Assembly (NCBI GenBank): GCA_020086605.1
Contig: JACBWW010000029.1
Location: 3,692,975-3,756,974 of the forward strand
DNA from: Lanius collurio
Taxonomy: Eukaryota > Chordata > Aves > Passeriformes > Laniidae
Length of the DNA: 64,000 nt
Reading direction: 5' to 3'
Under the pieces are notes generated by a model. The model did no database searches and was not told where the DNA came from. It saw only the letters and a program-made list of their open reading frames with translations. Positions 14,501 to 26,500 of this stretch are shown here, piece after piece. Numbering within the stretch: position 1 is the first letter of the stretch; every line of letters begins with the position of its first letter. The translations under genes were made by a program, and so were the position numbers.

Positions 14501-17500
14501 ATCAGGTGCCTCCTTTATCATATGTATTGGCTCTGGGTGTGGTTTGCTTTCTGTTGCATCTGGGAGTCCCAGGGCTCAGGTGGTGAACGTGCTAACCCCA
14601 ACCTCTCCCTTTCAGACAACACGGGACTGATGTTAAGAAAAGCCACGATGGAAGATGCAAGGAGGAAAGTACTCCTGTAAGTGTTCTTTTAGCTCTAAAA
14701 CAAACACCATCTACTTTCTCTGCAATCTTCAGGAAGATCCTGGCTGGGCTCAGTGTACCCAGCCATGGGTGGAGAGTGATGCACAGGGCTCATGCTGATG
14801 GTTTGCTTCTCCTCAGCTGCTCACAGCTGCCAGCAGGGCAAGAGAGGATGGAGACAGGCCAGGCCTTCAGAAACAAAATGTCCCAGAACTGTCAATCTCT
14901 GAACAGAAATCATCAGGGGCAGCCCAAGAACCATGCAGCCCATTTTAGCACAGTAGGAGAGGAGGCAGAAGGCTGTGTTAGATGTCTGTGTATTTATTCA
15001 GTGCTAGGATTTCCATTGCACTGGACAGGCAGGTTAAAAAACCCCTTGTACTCTGGTCAGCCAGGACAAATCTGCTCTCAGGTATGAGTACAGAAATAGC
15101 TTTATTATCCTGCACAGTAACAATATGTGCTGATAATATCTCAACACATTTATTCTGCTTATGCAGAGCAGCTCTGAAGCACCAAAAATAATTTCATGCA
15201 TCCTGAGGGACTGCAATATATTTTCTGTAGAAAAGGCACGTTGTTAAAATGGGGTCTTTGCTTTAATTTGTTCTTGGACCATGTGGGAAATATGGATAAT
15301 AAGAGACACTGCACTGGGGAGACTGTGCAAAATGACAGTGAAGTGTCAGTGATGCTTGGCTAATGTAGATTGATTTCCAATAGGTGTTTGTCTATTGATC
15401 CTCTAATATTTAAACTATTAGGTTCTATATACTGTAAATATTTTTGCAACAGAAGCTGGAGAAACAGTTCTTGCTGCTCTTAGAAATGCTGAAACAAAGT
15501 CTCGGATATAGTAAACTATCTCAAGCTGCACTTAATGTTCAACATTTTCAATCAGATTCCCTCAGGCTGAGTTAGGGGATGTTTAGTTTAGACATTATGA
15601 AAAGAAATTCTTCAGTGAAAGTCTTGTCAGTAATTGGAATAGGCTGACCAGAGAATTGGTGGACTCAGTATTACTTGGAATTCCTTCAAAATGCGTGTGG
15701 ATGGGGCACTTGGGGATGTGGTTTGGTGGTGAACACAGTGGTTCTGGGTTAATGGTTGGACTTGAAGCTTTTAGAGGTCTTTTCCAATCTTCACCATTTT
15801 ATGAATGCTTGATTTAAAACTTGTATATGTTCTACTCTAGGAAAATAATATTTTTTGCCAGCTGTTCCTTTCTTCCCTCTGCTAGCAGAAAATACCAAAT
15901 TACAATTACATCATTAATTTCTAACGCAAGTCTAAACTTTAAAAACCCTCTGATTTTCCCCTGCTGAAGGCCTTTAAAATCTAGAGGATTGGAGTGGGCA
16001 GACTGCAGATGGGACACTGACCCTGTGCTGCTGTTTTATCTGCCCAGGTTGACTGCAGCACGTACCTGAGCGGCGCCAAATCGGGCGAGGCCATCACAGC
16101 CTGTCCCTTCATCCTGCGCGAGATCTGCGGGACAGACGGTGTCACCTACAGCAACGACTGTGCCCTGTGTGCCCATAACATGTGAGCCCTGCAGGGCACC
16201 TCCCCTGAGAGCCCCACAGAGGTATTTGTTGAGCAGTTTTAACTCTGCTTTCTCTTCCAGGCAATACGGAACCCAGGTTGCCAAGAAGCACGATGGAAAG
16301 TGCATAGAAGAAGCTCACCAAGTAAGTGAAACCTGAAGGGAAAGAAGAGTTTGAGCAGGTGCCAACTGCACAACGTGAGCAAATGCTGGGTGGTTTGGGT
16401 GGTGTAGCCTCCATGGGGGTCACACTTGTGCTGCCCTTCCTTCTGTGGGTGAATGCCACCCTCCCATCAGCAGGAACGTTGTGCACTTCCTGCTCACAGT
16501 CAGGAAAAGAAAGAGGGGAGGACTGGTGAGGACTGAGTTATGAGACAGGTAGAATAAATGATTTAAGGCTTTGCACAGAGAATCCTTTTCCCACAGCACC
16601 CTGTCATAGCTGCTGCAGGAACTTAGCAGAATGTTTTGGCAATATGGGCAGGGGATGCAGAGGGCCCAGGGAACCCTGTGCCTTCTCAATGCTTGTGTTT
16701 TACAAAAGGATGTTCTGCAAAGATTAGAAAGTTGCCTGTGTTTTGAATGTTGATATCTAAGGTATCAGGGGATTCAAACCCACCTCTGGTTTTGGTTTGG
16801 TGCTGTTTTTTTTTTTTGTAAATGCAATGTAATCTAATATATACCAACATGAATCTTGTAAAAATACCAGATTAACTATATTTGGCCAGCTCTAAAGCAT
16901 TTACTCTCACTGGGGAATAGAGGAACAAAGCCACCTCATTAGCATGTGTTAGAAAGAGTCAACATCCCTAGTCAGATATTTCATTTCTATACAAACAAAG
17001 TATGAAATGTCATTCCTTTGTTTCCCGAGTACGCTCTGTGCTCAGGCCGGGTGAGATACATAAATCAGGAAAGAAGAGTTCACACTGGAGAAACTGGGAG
17101 TGCTAAAACACAAGGCCAGCTCCTCAGCTGACGTAAATCAGCTTCCACTGCTGTCAGTCCTGCTGCCAGGTTTCAACGCTCAGAACCGTCCCATTGCAAC
17201 AAAAGACCTGTCAACACATCTCCCCTCCATTCTTGTGGGCCATGAAAAACACCTTGGTCACAGTCAGCCCCCTTGCAGGAAGTGCATAAATCGTACCATT
17301 TTGATTTACAGATTATTTCTGAGCTGCCTTTTGTAATATCCTGGTGGGTTCAGTAAGGTATAGGGGCAGTGTGATAAATACAGAGCTCAATGAGTAATGT
17401 CTACCTTCCAGCCTTGATTCAGTCTTCTCCAGGGATGGCTATGAAAGGAAATTGCTAGTTTTCCATGAAGAATGAGTTAATATATAACCATAATTTGTCA

Positions 17501-19151
17501 TCTGGCAGATCCTTTTAGGGTCTGGACACAGGCAGGTTTAGGCAGAGGCGTAAGCAGGGGGGTTGTATTGGGGCTCCCTTGCATGGAGCAGAGCCCATGG
17601 CAGAGCTTTTGCTGTCCTTGATTTCCCCAGCTGAACTGCAGCCAGTACCCCAGGTCCACGCTGAAGGATGGCAGAGAGCTGATGGCCTGCACCATGATCT
17701 ACGACCCCGTGTGTGGCACCGACGGTGTCACCTACGCCAGCGAGTGCACCCTGTGTGCCCACAACCTGTGAGTGCTCCTCTTCCTCCCTGGGGCATTCAG
17801 AGTTTGGCTCTGTAGGAGCCAAGTAATCTGCAAGGGCTCTCTCTGAAACCTTGTGCTGAAGGGGTTTTGTCTGTCTGCCCCTGGTTTCCTGCTTGCCTTG
17901 GTTGGTGTTTGACACGGGCGTTCAACCCCACAGAGGAGGTGCATCAGTTGGGCACAGGGTCTGGTCTCTAAGGGCATGTTTGTGTCAGTGCTGGGCAGGT
18001 GGTGCTGAGCTGGGTGATCTGGAAATCTCTGTGACTCCATGGGAGTGAGGTTTGTTCTTGCTCTGAGGCTGTAACAGGGAAGGTCATGGTTAATAACAAT
18101 CTCTCCTTCCTCCAGGGAGCATCGGACCAACCTTGGCAAGAGAAAGAATGGACGCTGTGAAGAGGATATTACAAGAGTGAGTGGGAAAGGATGGGAATAA
18201 AGAGTGAAGTTCAGTGTCTGTTACACACTGTCTTCTGCTCCGGGCTACAAACTGGGAAATGGTGGTGTTCACACCTGAGGAGATCCCTTGGGAATTTCAC
18301 ACTGCTCATAAAACAGCCAATATGCATCCCACTGCTCTGTAATAAAGCAGGAAAAGACAGTGGCAGTGAGCAGAAACAGTACAAGGTCACATCTGCCATG
18401 AGGAGGACACTTGGAGTTGGTTATGATGATGTTACAGCCAGTTTCATTTCTCAGTGGTGTGTCTTTCCTTTCCTGAGGGGGTCACAGCTTGCTCTCTGCC
18501 TGAGAGATTCACATCTATTTCCTGTGTGCAGGCCCTTTGCAAGGACTTCAAAGAGGTCAGTCCTATTTGCACCATGGAATACATGCCCCACTGTGGCTCT
18601 GATGGCAAAACCTACAGCAACAGATGTTCTTTCTGCAATGCCTACCTGTACGTACCGGAGTGAAACCTTTCCTTTCATGATCAGTTCCTGTGCCTGCTGT
18701 GAATGCAGGGCTCTCTCATAATTCCTTTTTGTCTAACTGCTTGTGGCACTTACTGGGCATTTCTAGTTTTTTTGCATTGTAAGGGAAAATGAGAAGGGCC
18801 TATTTCTGTGAACTGTATTTGTCCTCCTGTTTGTTAACTTCAGAAGTATTTTATTGATTTTCACCAGCACTTAATCTGTTCCACAAGCTCACAAGGGCGT
18901 GTGGAAATTACATCAGCAAACCAACTGGATTGTACCAAATGAATGAAACTATTCATCTTTACTTAAATGAGGACAATGAAAGGGGATATTTGGGTTTTTG
19001 AGACTGTTCTTTATCTCCAGCAAACCTTAAGCCAACACTTGGGCCAGTGAAATGAGGAAAGGGGCGTCAGCCACGTCTAATTCTTCTCTCTTCTTTTCTC
19101 ACCAGGGAAAGCAGGACTACTCTCAACATCATGAGCTTGGCTGAATGCTAA
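8528..19151 (+). CDS. OIH: Ovoinhibitor, seven-Kazal secreted protease inhibitor
   Basis: Coding exons: 8528-8582, 9356-9375, 10189-10325, 10469-10529, 11003-11136, 11576-11633, 12624-12760, 13158-13218, 13996-14132, 14616-14676, 16048-16181, 16261-16321, 17631-17767, 18116-18176, 18532-18647 and 19106-19151. All introns are GT-AG and the frame stays open for 471 codons; chicken ovoinhibitor, as I recall it, is 472 residues. Exon 1 begins [19 protein letters not shown], a signal peptide completed by micro-exon 2 (TAFGVQ). Seven complete six-cysteine Kazal domains follow. Their P1 residues are Arg, Arg, Arg, Arg, Phe, Met, Met. The linkers EEDIT and ESTP and the C-terminal NIMSLAEC match the chicken protein closely. 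The family is secreted into egg white and plasma and blocks trypsin, chymotrypsin and elastase-like enzymes. The start was chosen for its signal peptide and its position after the TATA box. In NCBI chicken annotation the locus is also called SPINK5. No break or lost cysteine is seen. Confidence 0.97.
10189..10529 (+). CDS. OIH: OIH Kazal domain 1 (exons 3-4)
   Basis: The two exons (137 and 61 nt) are split by a phase-2 intron of 143 nt, among the shortest in the gene. The domain starts LDCSQYSSG. Its reactive loop [10 protein letters not shown] gives P1 Arg, which predicts trypsin-like targets. It ends HDGEC followed by the linker DPKPIV. All six cysteines are present. Confidence 0.95.
11003..11633 (+). 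CDS. OIH: OIH Kazal domain 2 (exons 5-6)
   Basis: Exons of 134 and 58 nt. The domain starts VDCSNYRRA. The reactive loop [10 protein letters not shown] gives P1 Arg. The second exon carries NVT, the clearest N-glycosylation sequon in the protein. [12 protein letters not shown] has Ser where most Kazal domains have Gly; the chicken domain 2 has the same Ser. Confidence 0.95.
12624..13218 (+). CDS. OIH: OIH Kazal domain 3 (exons 7-8)
   Basis: Exons of 137 and 61 nt. The domain starts [14 protein letters not shown]. The reactive loop [10 protein letters not shown] gives P1 Arg. All six cysteines are present and the tail is HSGEC followed by RKKTAE. Confidence 0.95.
13501..13548. repeat. 19-bp tandem repeat, about 2.5 copies
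   Basis: The unit catattctgaaatgtggag is repeated twice without mismatch and then begins a third time. It lies in the OIH intron between domains 3 and 4. Identical units imply a recent slippage event. Confidence 0.9.
13996..14676 (+). CDS. OIH: OIH Kazal domain 4 (exons 9-10)
   Basis: Exons of 137 and 61 nt. The domain starts [14 protein letters not shown] and is rich in basic residues before the loop. The reactive loop [10 protein letters not shown] gives P1 Arg. The tail SHDGRC with the linker KEESTP matches the chicken domain 4 boundary. Confidence 0.95.
15561..15808 (+). repeat. CR1 LINE 3' fragment, diverged
   Basis: This has the usual order of a CR1 3' end in plus orientation: 'aagaaattcttcagtgaaag', then 'tggaataggctgaccag', a 'gatgtggtttggtggtgaac' stretch, and 'gaggtcttttccaatctt' close to the terminus. 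It lies in the OIH intron between domains 4 and 5. It is clearly more diverged than the CR1 copy at 21.2 kb. Confidence 0.85.
16048..16321 (+). CDS. OIH: OIH Kazal domain 5 (exons 11-12)
   Basis: Exons of 134 and 61 nt are separated by a 79-nt intron, the shortest in the gene. The reactive loop [10 protein letters not shown] gives P1 Phe, so this is the chymotrypsin-type head. The chicken domain 5 also has Phe. The tail is KKHDGKC followed by IEEAHQ. Confidence 0.95.
17631..18176 (+). CDS. OIH: OIH Kazal domain 6 (exons 13-14)
   Basis: Exons of 137 and 61 nt. The reactive loop [10 protein letters not shown] gives P1 Met, which fits elastase or chymotrypsin-like targets. [12 protein letters not shown] and the tail [12 protein letters not shown] are nearly the same as in chicken. 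The NCS at the start of the domain is formally a sequon, but its middle residue is the first Kazal cysteine. Confidence 0.95.
18532..19151 (+). CDS. OIH: OIH Kazal domain 7 and C-terminus (exons 15-16)
   Basis: Exons of 116 and 46 coding nt. This is a short-loop Kazal domain: only nine residues separate the first two cysteines. The reactive loop [10 protein letters not shown] gives P1 Met. The last exon encodes the tail ending NIMSLAEC and TAA at 19149-19151. This domain resembles the single-Kazal gene at 38.4 kb more than it resembles OIH domains 1-6. Confidence 0.95.
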
Positions 19152-19273
19152 GTCTGTGCTGGACTCCAGCCCAGGAAGACAAACTCCCTTCCATGTGACT
19201 TCCCATGGGCTGACCTTCCCCAGTAACATCCCTTCAGTCTGCCTTGTTTCCTTAGCTCCTGAAACATTTGTTC

Positions 19274-19279
19274 AATAAA
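19274..19279 (+). terminator. Polyadenylation signal of OIH
   Basis: AATAAA lies 123 nt after the OIH stop codon. It is the first canonical signal downstream. Confidence 0.75.
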
Positions 19280-21194
19280 CTGACTTGGCAACATTTCTCT
19301 GTCCCAATGCCCCATCTCTTCCCTTTGCCCCATCTCCTCCCTATCATGGTACTTCAAAGGGTGGATGCCTGTTTTTCTATTGATGTTCTCCTCTACCAAA
19401 TAATGTGCATAAGATTTTCCTGCCACATGTCAGTGCCATCCCTGTGCTGATGAGGGCCTGGGCTCCCCTTGGAGCTCTCAGTTCCTTTTCTTAATCCTCA
19501 GTCTTCTTATCAGTGTTAATCTTATCAAACCATAATGTCTCCGTGTGGCCTGATCACAGAGTCCCTCTTTACAGTCAGTGCAAGGAGACATTTACCTCCA
19601 GAGAATGGCCCACTCCTCTATGGGGAAGTGCCAAGGATGTAGGTGGTGATTTGCTCTCAAGGGGAGCCCTTTTTTGCTTGGGCTAGAAAGGGAAATTGGC
19701 TGCCTGGGCAAGAGGTGCCCTGTCCTGATTCCCACTGTCTGTGGCAGAGACAGCAGCTGCTGTCAGGAAAGGGGATCCCAGCCTGCCTTCACTGAATTTG
19801 TCCACAATGTCAAGTACTGTTTTATGATGTAATCTACAGGAGGGGAACCTTGAGCTCCATTCAGGGTCACAGACAGCAGAAGTGTCCACTCATGAAATAT
19901 CTTAATTTATTAATGCAACAGGTTATCTCCAGGACTGGTGGGCAGTGATTCCCCCTGAGGTGGGGGCAGCCCTGGTGCATCACTGAGCTGCTTTCTAAAG
20001 TCATTCAGGAAAGTAAAAGATGCAGAGGTTCACTTGTGACCAGTTTTAACCAAATATGTAACAAGTCATAGGAAAACAATTCTGCCTGATAGTCATTTTA
20101 CCTACTTTTTTGAGGCCAAATACTCAGGACCTGGTGATGAAATTATTATCATTTTGGTGATCTGTATGGATGGCAGGGAGGCAGGGGGACCTCAGGGCTG
20201 CTCTTCATCTGTTGGCTGTACCACTGCCACTACCTCCACACGAGGTCACCAAAGCTATTGCAAGTCTAATATTTCAGGGATTCTTCTGGACTACAGTTAG
20301 TGCCTCCCTGATTCAATGTCCCATTGTAGTTCACCAGAGAATAACACAATTATTTGGATCAGTTTGGAAAGTCACTCTTTGAATTGTCAGGCTAGAAGAA
20401 TAGGCTGAAGGCAAATGTTCCTGACTTGGAGATATTGGGGGTATTGTACCAGGGAATGAGGCCACAGTACCTCTGTGCCATTAGGGTCCATTTTCAAGAT
20501 GATTTGTAACTAACAATGGCTTATTGTGCTTTTCTTGGGTCTGTGTCCTAAAGTAAACGTCCTTTTGGTTTATATAACCTTTTTGCCACTTTCTACTCAG
20601 GTGTTTTTGCAGAACATGCTGTTTTACTCTTGTTTAAATGTTACTTGGTTATCCTCAGGGATAAGACCTGAATAATTTTTTTTTTCTTGTGGACTTTGGC
20701 AGCCTTTCACTTGGGCTGTGCTCTGACCACTGGCTTTTGCAAGCCTTTGCAGTAAAGCTGTCAAGAGCCAACTCAATGGCATTATCTTGGCACAGCCAAA
20801 GCCTCCTGTGTGGAGCTCATTGTCTGATGACACCAAAGGCAAACAAGAATTCAAGGAGGCACGAAGTTGAGATTAGGTCAGAGCCATCCAGGGAAGCAGC
20901 CAAAGGGGTTAGAGGACAGAGGTTTCTGTGCAGCACTCACCAGTAGGTTTCATGTAGAAGTACAAAATGGAGTAAATCACTAAAACTGGGCCAGGAAATG
21001 GGAAAAGCCTGACATTGGAGTTTAAATATCCCCCAGGCTCAGGGGGTGTTTTATGAAGCAATCTAACTATAAAAATAGGGCAGTCTTCTCAGGGACAGTG
21101 TGGTTTTCTGTGCCTTGGAGTTGTTTTTCAGCTGTTCCATGGTTACTCACTGAGTGTGTGCTACTTAGATGATTTCTTTCTGCTTTGTGTTGGA

Positions 21195-21438
21195 AATGGC
21201 CTCAAGTTGCATCAGGGGAGCTTTAGATCAGATATTAGGAAAAATTTATTCATGGAAATTGTTGTCAAGCACTGGTGGAGGCTGCTCAGGGAAGTGGTTG
21301 AGTCACTGACCCTAGAGGGATTTAAAAGATGTGTAGATGTGGTGCTTCAGGACATGGTTTAGTGGTGGCCTTGGCAGTGGTAATGTTTGGATTTGATGAT
21401 CTTAAAGGTCTTTTCCAACCTAAACAATTCTGTGATGA
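21195..21438 (+). repeat. CR1 LINE 3' fragment, well preserved
   Basis: The sequence runs from 'ctcaagttgcatcagggg' through 'agggaagtggttgagtcac' to the terminal 'gatgatcttaaaggtctttt' and 'ctgtgatg'. It follows the avian CR1 3' end almost without gaps, so it is one of the younger copies here. Confidence 0.92.
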
Positions 21439-21658
21439 GGAGGCAATGATCAGGGAAAGACAAGCACATTCAAGAGGGAACACTGAATTTTTGTGGCTTT
21501 GGAGAGAGGTGGAACAATCCCAGGTTTCAAGTGCCACAAAGAGACTTGAAAGGTGGTTTCAAGCACAGTGGGCTGAGCTGGGTGCCTGCTTGGGCATAGA
21601 CAGAGGAATGGCTGGAGAGATGGGTGGATAGAGGTTTCGGTGGTGGGAAACAGCAAGA

Positions 21659-21745
21659 GATCACAGAATAGTTAAAGTTGGAAGGGACCACTGGAGGTCA
21701 TCCAGTCCAACCTCCCCCATCAAGAAGAGTCCCCAATCGCCTTAC
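21659..21745 (-). repeat. CR1 LINE 3'-end fragment
   Basis: 'tcacagaatag', 'gttggaagggaccactgg' and 'gtcatccagtccaacctc' form the reverse-complemented 3' end of CR1. Only about 90 nt can be recognised. Confidence 0.85.
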
Positions 21746-23416
21746 GAGTTCAGTGCTGGCCAAACTGCAGATACCCTCAGTAGCCATTTCTGTGTAGGTG
21801 GCAGATGCTTTGATGCTGCTCAGCCTGCCGCTCCACCCCTGCTCAGGTGTGTGATGCTGCAGAGCCCTGGTGCTCTCTTACCTTGAGCTGCCAGAGCAGC
21901 TTCAGAATCATCAGGATTGCCTCAAAAACCATTCCACAGTCATGCTATGAAAGCTTGGTTCTTAACCTGGAAAGAGGCACTGAAAGGATCAGATGCAAGC
22001 ATGGGCTTAGTCCTGCTTCAGTGGACTCACATTTCTGCACTCTTGCCACGAACAGAAGAGGCCTCATATCCTCAGTCAAGGATGCAGCCAAGGGAGAAAT
22101 GACTTTGCAGTGCCTGCTGTGGCTGCAACATGAGGCACCTCAAATGTAGTGCTGAGCTGCAGCTGGTGCCACTCCAGATGTTGCCTCGCAGCCCTCGGCT
22201 CCAAGGAGCGGGGCCGGAGCTGCCAGGGCTGGACCAACTTTGACGTGTTCCACACTGATGACGATCCAGCCTCAGGATCTGTGACCTGTTAATGTACCAG
22301 AACATGTCACAAAGGTAGTGTTTTAAAAATACAAATGTCGTCTCTCTTTCCTTGTTTGTCGGACTTATCTTTATAGCGTTATCAATGTTTTCTGAGTCTA
22401 CAGTCATTTTTCTTACAACACAAAGAGGGGGAAGAATGAGGCGAATCATTTAAATTTTGATTGATAAGTGGAATGTAGAAAACAATACTTACTCTTTTCA
22501 TATTGAGCTGGGAATTTTTTTTCACCTTTTATCAGATCTCAACCATCTGCAACATGAAAAAAAAACCCCACAACTTTTCCTTGAGCGTGGCTGTACCTAA
22601 ACTTCATTCAAACACTTTATCAAAAAAATCTGTGCCTTTCAAAATAATGTCTGCTGATAATTTTCCTTGGTTTAGCTATTTTTTCATATACTGCATTTGT
22701 TAGTGAGGCATGTGGATGGGCTCAGACACTCTGTCACTCTCTTGAGGGATGCTGGAGAGTGACAAGGCTCATCCCACTGATTTTTAAATATTCATTTCAG
22801 AAGAATATTTAAATGATTTTTAAAGCATTTTTATAACCATATGTTCCTCAAAAAAAAAAAAAATCCAGAAATAATTATTCAAACTCATTGTATCAGTTGC
22901 ACCATTCTATTTAACTGACAGTTGGCAAAGAAAATAGTTTGGGAAGTTTAAAAATTTACTTGGTCCTCTGTGTTTAAAGAAATATATAGCCCTGGTATGC
23001 ACCCATTTCATCCATCAATATGTTCACACTCAGACATCTTCATTCTCTTGTTGTAATTTAATGTTTGATACAGTTTTATTTGATTCTTTGCCATGCCCTG
23101 GGCTCTGGTTGCGTGCTCTCTGCGGATCAATGAGTAGAGAGGCAAAAAGCAGAAAGCAGCAGTGGAAGGAGCCTGTCTCCAGCTGGCAGACATCCACACA
23201 GCCCAGGAGGGGTTTCCAGACTTTCACCAGCTGAGGTGAGGCCCCATGATTTGAAGCATAACGTGAAACTGCAAAGAATGAGTGTTCATACAGAGTGCTG
23301 CTTCCTGCCTGTTTTTCATGCGTAGAAGTAAAACATTAATTTTGTTGAAGCCCCCTGAAGGACGAGGAATGTTTGGATGTATTGCTTTGAGCTCTTTCTT
23401 CCTGTTCCCCTTCAAG

Positions 23417-23550
23417 CTGGGCTGCAGCCTGTGCCCCAGGGCCATTGCTGAGGATGGCCAGTCAGGGCCCCCTGACCAAGTGCTGGAGCAGATCTGTGGC
23501 ACAGATGGTTCCACTTACACCAGTGAATGTGGGATCTGTGCCTATAAAGT
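23417..23550 (+). pseudogene. Relic Kazal-domain exon (ovoinhibitor type)
   Basis: This 134-nt stretch equals the length of the first exon of OIH domains 2 and 5 and has the same phase (44 codons plus 2 nt). It follows an intact pyrimidine-rich AG acceptor. Its translation begins LGCSLCPRAIAEDG and contains the Kazal core ICGTDGSTYTSECGICAY. Against OIH domain 1, cysteine 2 of the reactive loop is gone, an extra cysteine sits three residues after cysteine 1, and one residue is deleted. The position expected to be a GTGAGT donor reads GTCATT. The frame runs on to a stop at 23579-23581. It most likely remains from a duplicated ovoinhibitor-like domain or gene. A rewired, still spliced exon is a less likely alternative. 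Confidence 0.8.
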
Positions 23551-26500
23551 GTCATTCCGATGGAAAGAACATGCTTTCTGAGTGACAGTTCCCTAGCCCC
23601 TGGCCTCTCCCTGTGCTTTTCCAATTTATCCTCCTTTTCTCCCTCTCCACTTGCTGTTTGTGCTTGCGGGTAAATCATGAAGATTTAGCAGAGAAGAGAA
23701 AATAGCTGAAGAAAGTATCCGGAGTGGAAATTCAAATGATGCAGCACATTCAGATGGCAGAGGTTTGTTGACTGATAGGTTTATAATAGTCAGAGACAGT
23801 AAAACCACTTCATTGTTGGTGGTTAACTCAGATGAACTCTCCTTGACTCGCATCACTTGGGATTTTTATGTACATTCCCAGCACTTGTGTCCCCTTGGGA
23901 AAATGGTCGCACTGAGTCTCTAACGGCAGACTTTCCCTTGCTCAGAGAATGTGGGGCACTCAGGGCCTTGGGAACAGCAGCCATCCCAGTGACTAAGAAG
24001 GAAGGCAAATGAAGAAGCAGCCTGAACTCCCATTGCTGTCTGTGGCAGCATCCCAAACAGTGCCAGCCGGATGCTGAGCAGGCAGTGCACGATTGGATGT
24101 AAGTGATGCATATACCTTCTGTTGATATTTTATTTGGCAGTGATTTAACACAAGCTTTCTAATATTGCTGTTCTCCACAGGCTGCATTCCAAAGTAGGAA
24201 GAGAAGGATGGCAAAATGATGCAAAATATGAGACAAGTAGCAAAAATATTTCTTTGCTGTGGAAGCATTCACAAGCAACCTCCACTGACAGCAGCAGGAA
24301 AGTGCAGAATAATCCATTTCAAGACCAGAAAAGGAGGCACACAAAGCCTTTGCAGAGATCAGTGCATTCAACTCTCCTGAGATAAGAATGTTTTGTCAGA
24401 TTGCAAATGTGGCTGTGCCCAAACCAGGGGATGTAGGCACCCTGTGATCACGTATAATATAGCACTTGTCATGCATGTATAACATATTAAGTAAATAACT
24501 GGGTTACTTTGCTACTGCAGTAGTTCAAAGATGGTAGAATTCCTGCTGCCTACCTCACTTTTACTGTAAAACGGTAAAATCCTGTAATTTGGCATCATGT
24601 TCCTTTCTGTCAGCACCAACTGTGCTTCACCCATGCCCAGATGCAAAGAATCAGCCAGTGGTCTCATTAAAGCTCAGCTCTGCAGAATAAATGAAATTGT
24701 TGCCCTTTCTTTTGATGTTAATAATGAAGATGTGTTCAGTGGTTATGATGCTAATAGTCTTTCAGCTGTAGAAATTCTTTCCATCCAGTCCATCCTCTCC
24801 CAGCCAAGTGTTCAAGCTATAGCACCATGATATATCCTACCTCTCACCCTCTCCTCCCTGCTGTTCCCACCAGGAAGAGCAGGGAATTTTCATTCTTAGC
24901 CTATTGCACCTCTCCCTTGTTGCTGTTTTATTTTCAAAATCATTCCTAAAAACCCAACTCTCATTCATCCCATGTCCCAGGGGTTCCTGGTTTTATTCCC
25001 ATACAGGAAAGCACACACCTTGTCTTTTCCAAACATTGTTCTTCCTGTGCACTTTTGCTGGTTTGTTCATTGATAAGGTGAGGCTGGGAGTGTGTTTTTG
25101 TTTGGTGCTCTGCTTGCTTCTGTTCTGCATCACCTCGTGCTGTGGTGTCACATGGAATAAAGGGTTTGCACAGGGATGTGATACCCTGATCTTCTTTGGG
25201 GCAGAGTGATGCCTGCAGGTTACAATGGCACTCCTGCTTGCTTCCTCCAATATGGGATTTGTGCAGGGGCACATACTCCTCAAATGTTTATCTAACTTAA
25301 ACTCCCCTTTACAACAATTCCTCTGCTACATGTCACTGCCTGTGTATAAACTCCTTCACCCCTGGTTCCCCCAAGCTGGCAGAGCCTCTGCTCACCCTGT
25401 CCTTAGCTTGCATGAAGTGAATCCCAGATCCATACCCAAAGGGTTGTGGAGTTACAGACTCATGGATGATTGCAGAGCTGGTGCTAGTCCAAAAGCCCTG
25501 AGTCCAAGGCTTTGGCCATTTACCCAAGGAACATTTTCCTTGGTTACCTACTGTTCCACGTGGAGCTTAGAAAAGTCCACTCCTTCTGGGCTCTGATCAA
25601 GAGCATGTAAGGAAACTAACTAATTTACAGCCAGACCTGCCCAAATCCCCAAATTGTGTGTTACTTACCAAGAGGAAGGAGATGTAAACATTGAAGGTTA
25701 ATCACCCTCTTGTCAAGAACACTTTGTGATCTATAGACATATCTGTCAATCATACAAAACAGAACTGAGGGGAGTGAGCACTGGAGGCATGTCCCTATGA
25801 TAAATTAATGAGACTTGGCAGCTCTCTGTGAAGAGATGATCCCTGTGCTTCATGTGAGACAATAACCTGGCTCCCCAGCCAGCCTGGCCACAGATTTTGT
25901 GCTGCAGTCTCATCCGGGATGGTTATCCTTCTGTAAACAAACTGCAATGCAGCTGTCCAGGGATCAAACCATCCTCCTTGAGGCCTTCCCTTTCCTCTGT
26001 GCTGCTCAACATGCAGCAAGTGCTCATCCCAACCACACCAGATCACTTTTCCCAGCCCTGCCTGTCAGTCAGTTAAAATATCTTACTTCTGCCTCCCTCG
26101 GCAGTGACACTCCTCGGTGGGTCACGGAGCTGCCCGAAATCTGAGGGACACAGCCACAGTGCCCCTGCTGTGTGCTATTCTGGTGATGTGAGTGCTGCTA
26201 CATGACTGGTAGTTTGAGAATATGTTCAACTATTCCCCTGGTTTATATAACCTCAAAGCAATTTGCTTTCATAGCTGAACATGCTTATTCGTTCTATTTT
26301 AACTGTGCATTGAGCTATAAATAATGTCTCATTGCAGATAAAAATCTATTGAATTTTATCTTTTTTTCTCCACCTTGGGAAGATTTTTCTCCTGAGCCCA
26401 GCTCCTGAAGGAGACTTTCCCAGCCCTAGCAGTGAAGTTGTCTGACTTTGTCCTGCCAGGCAGCCATGAATGGTGTCAATCCTGGGTCAGCTGCCACTTC

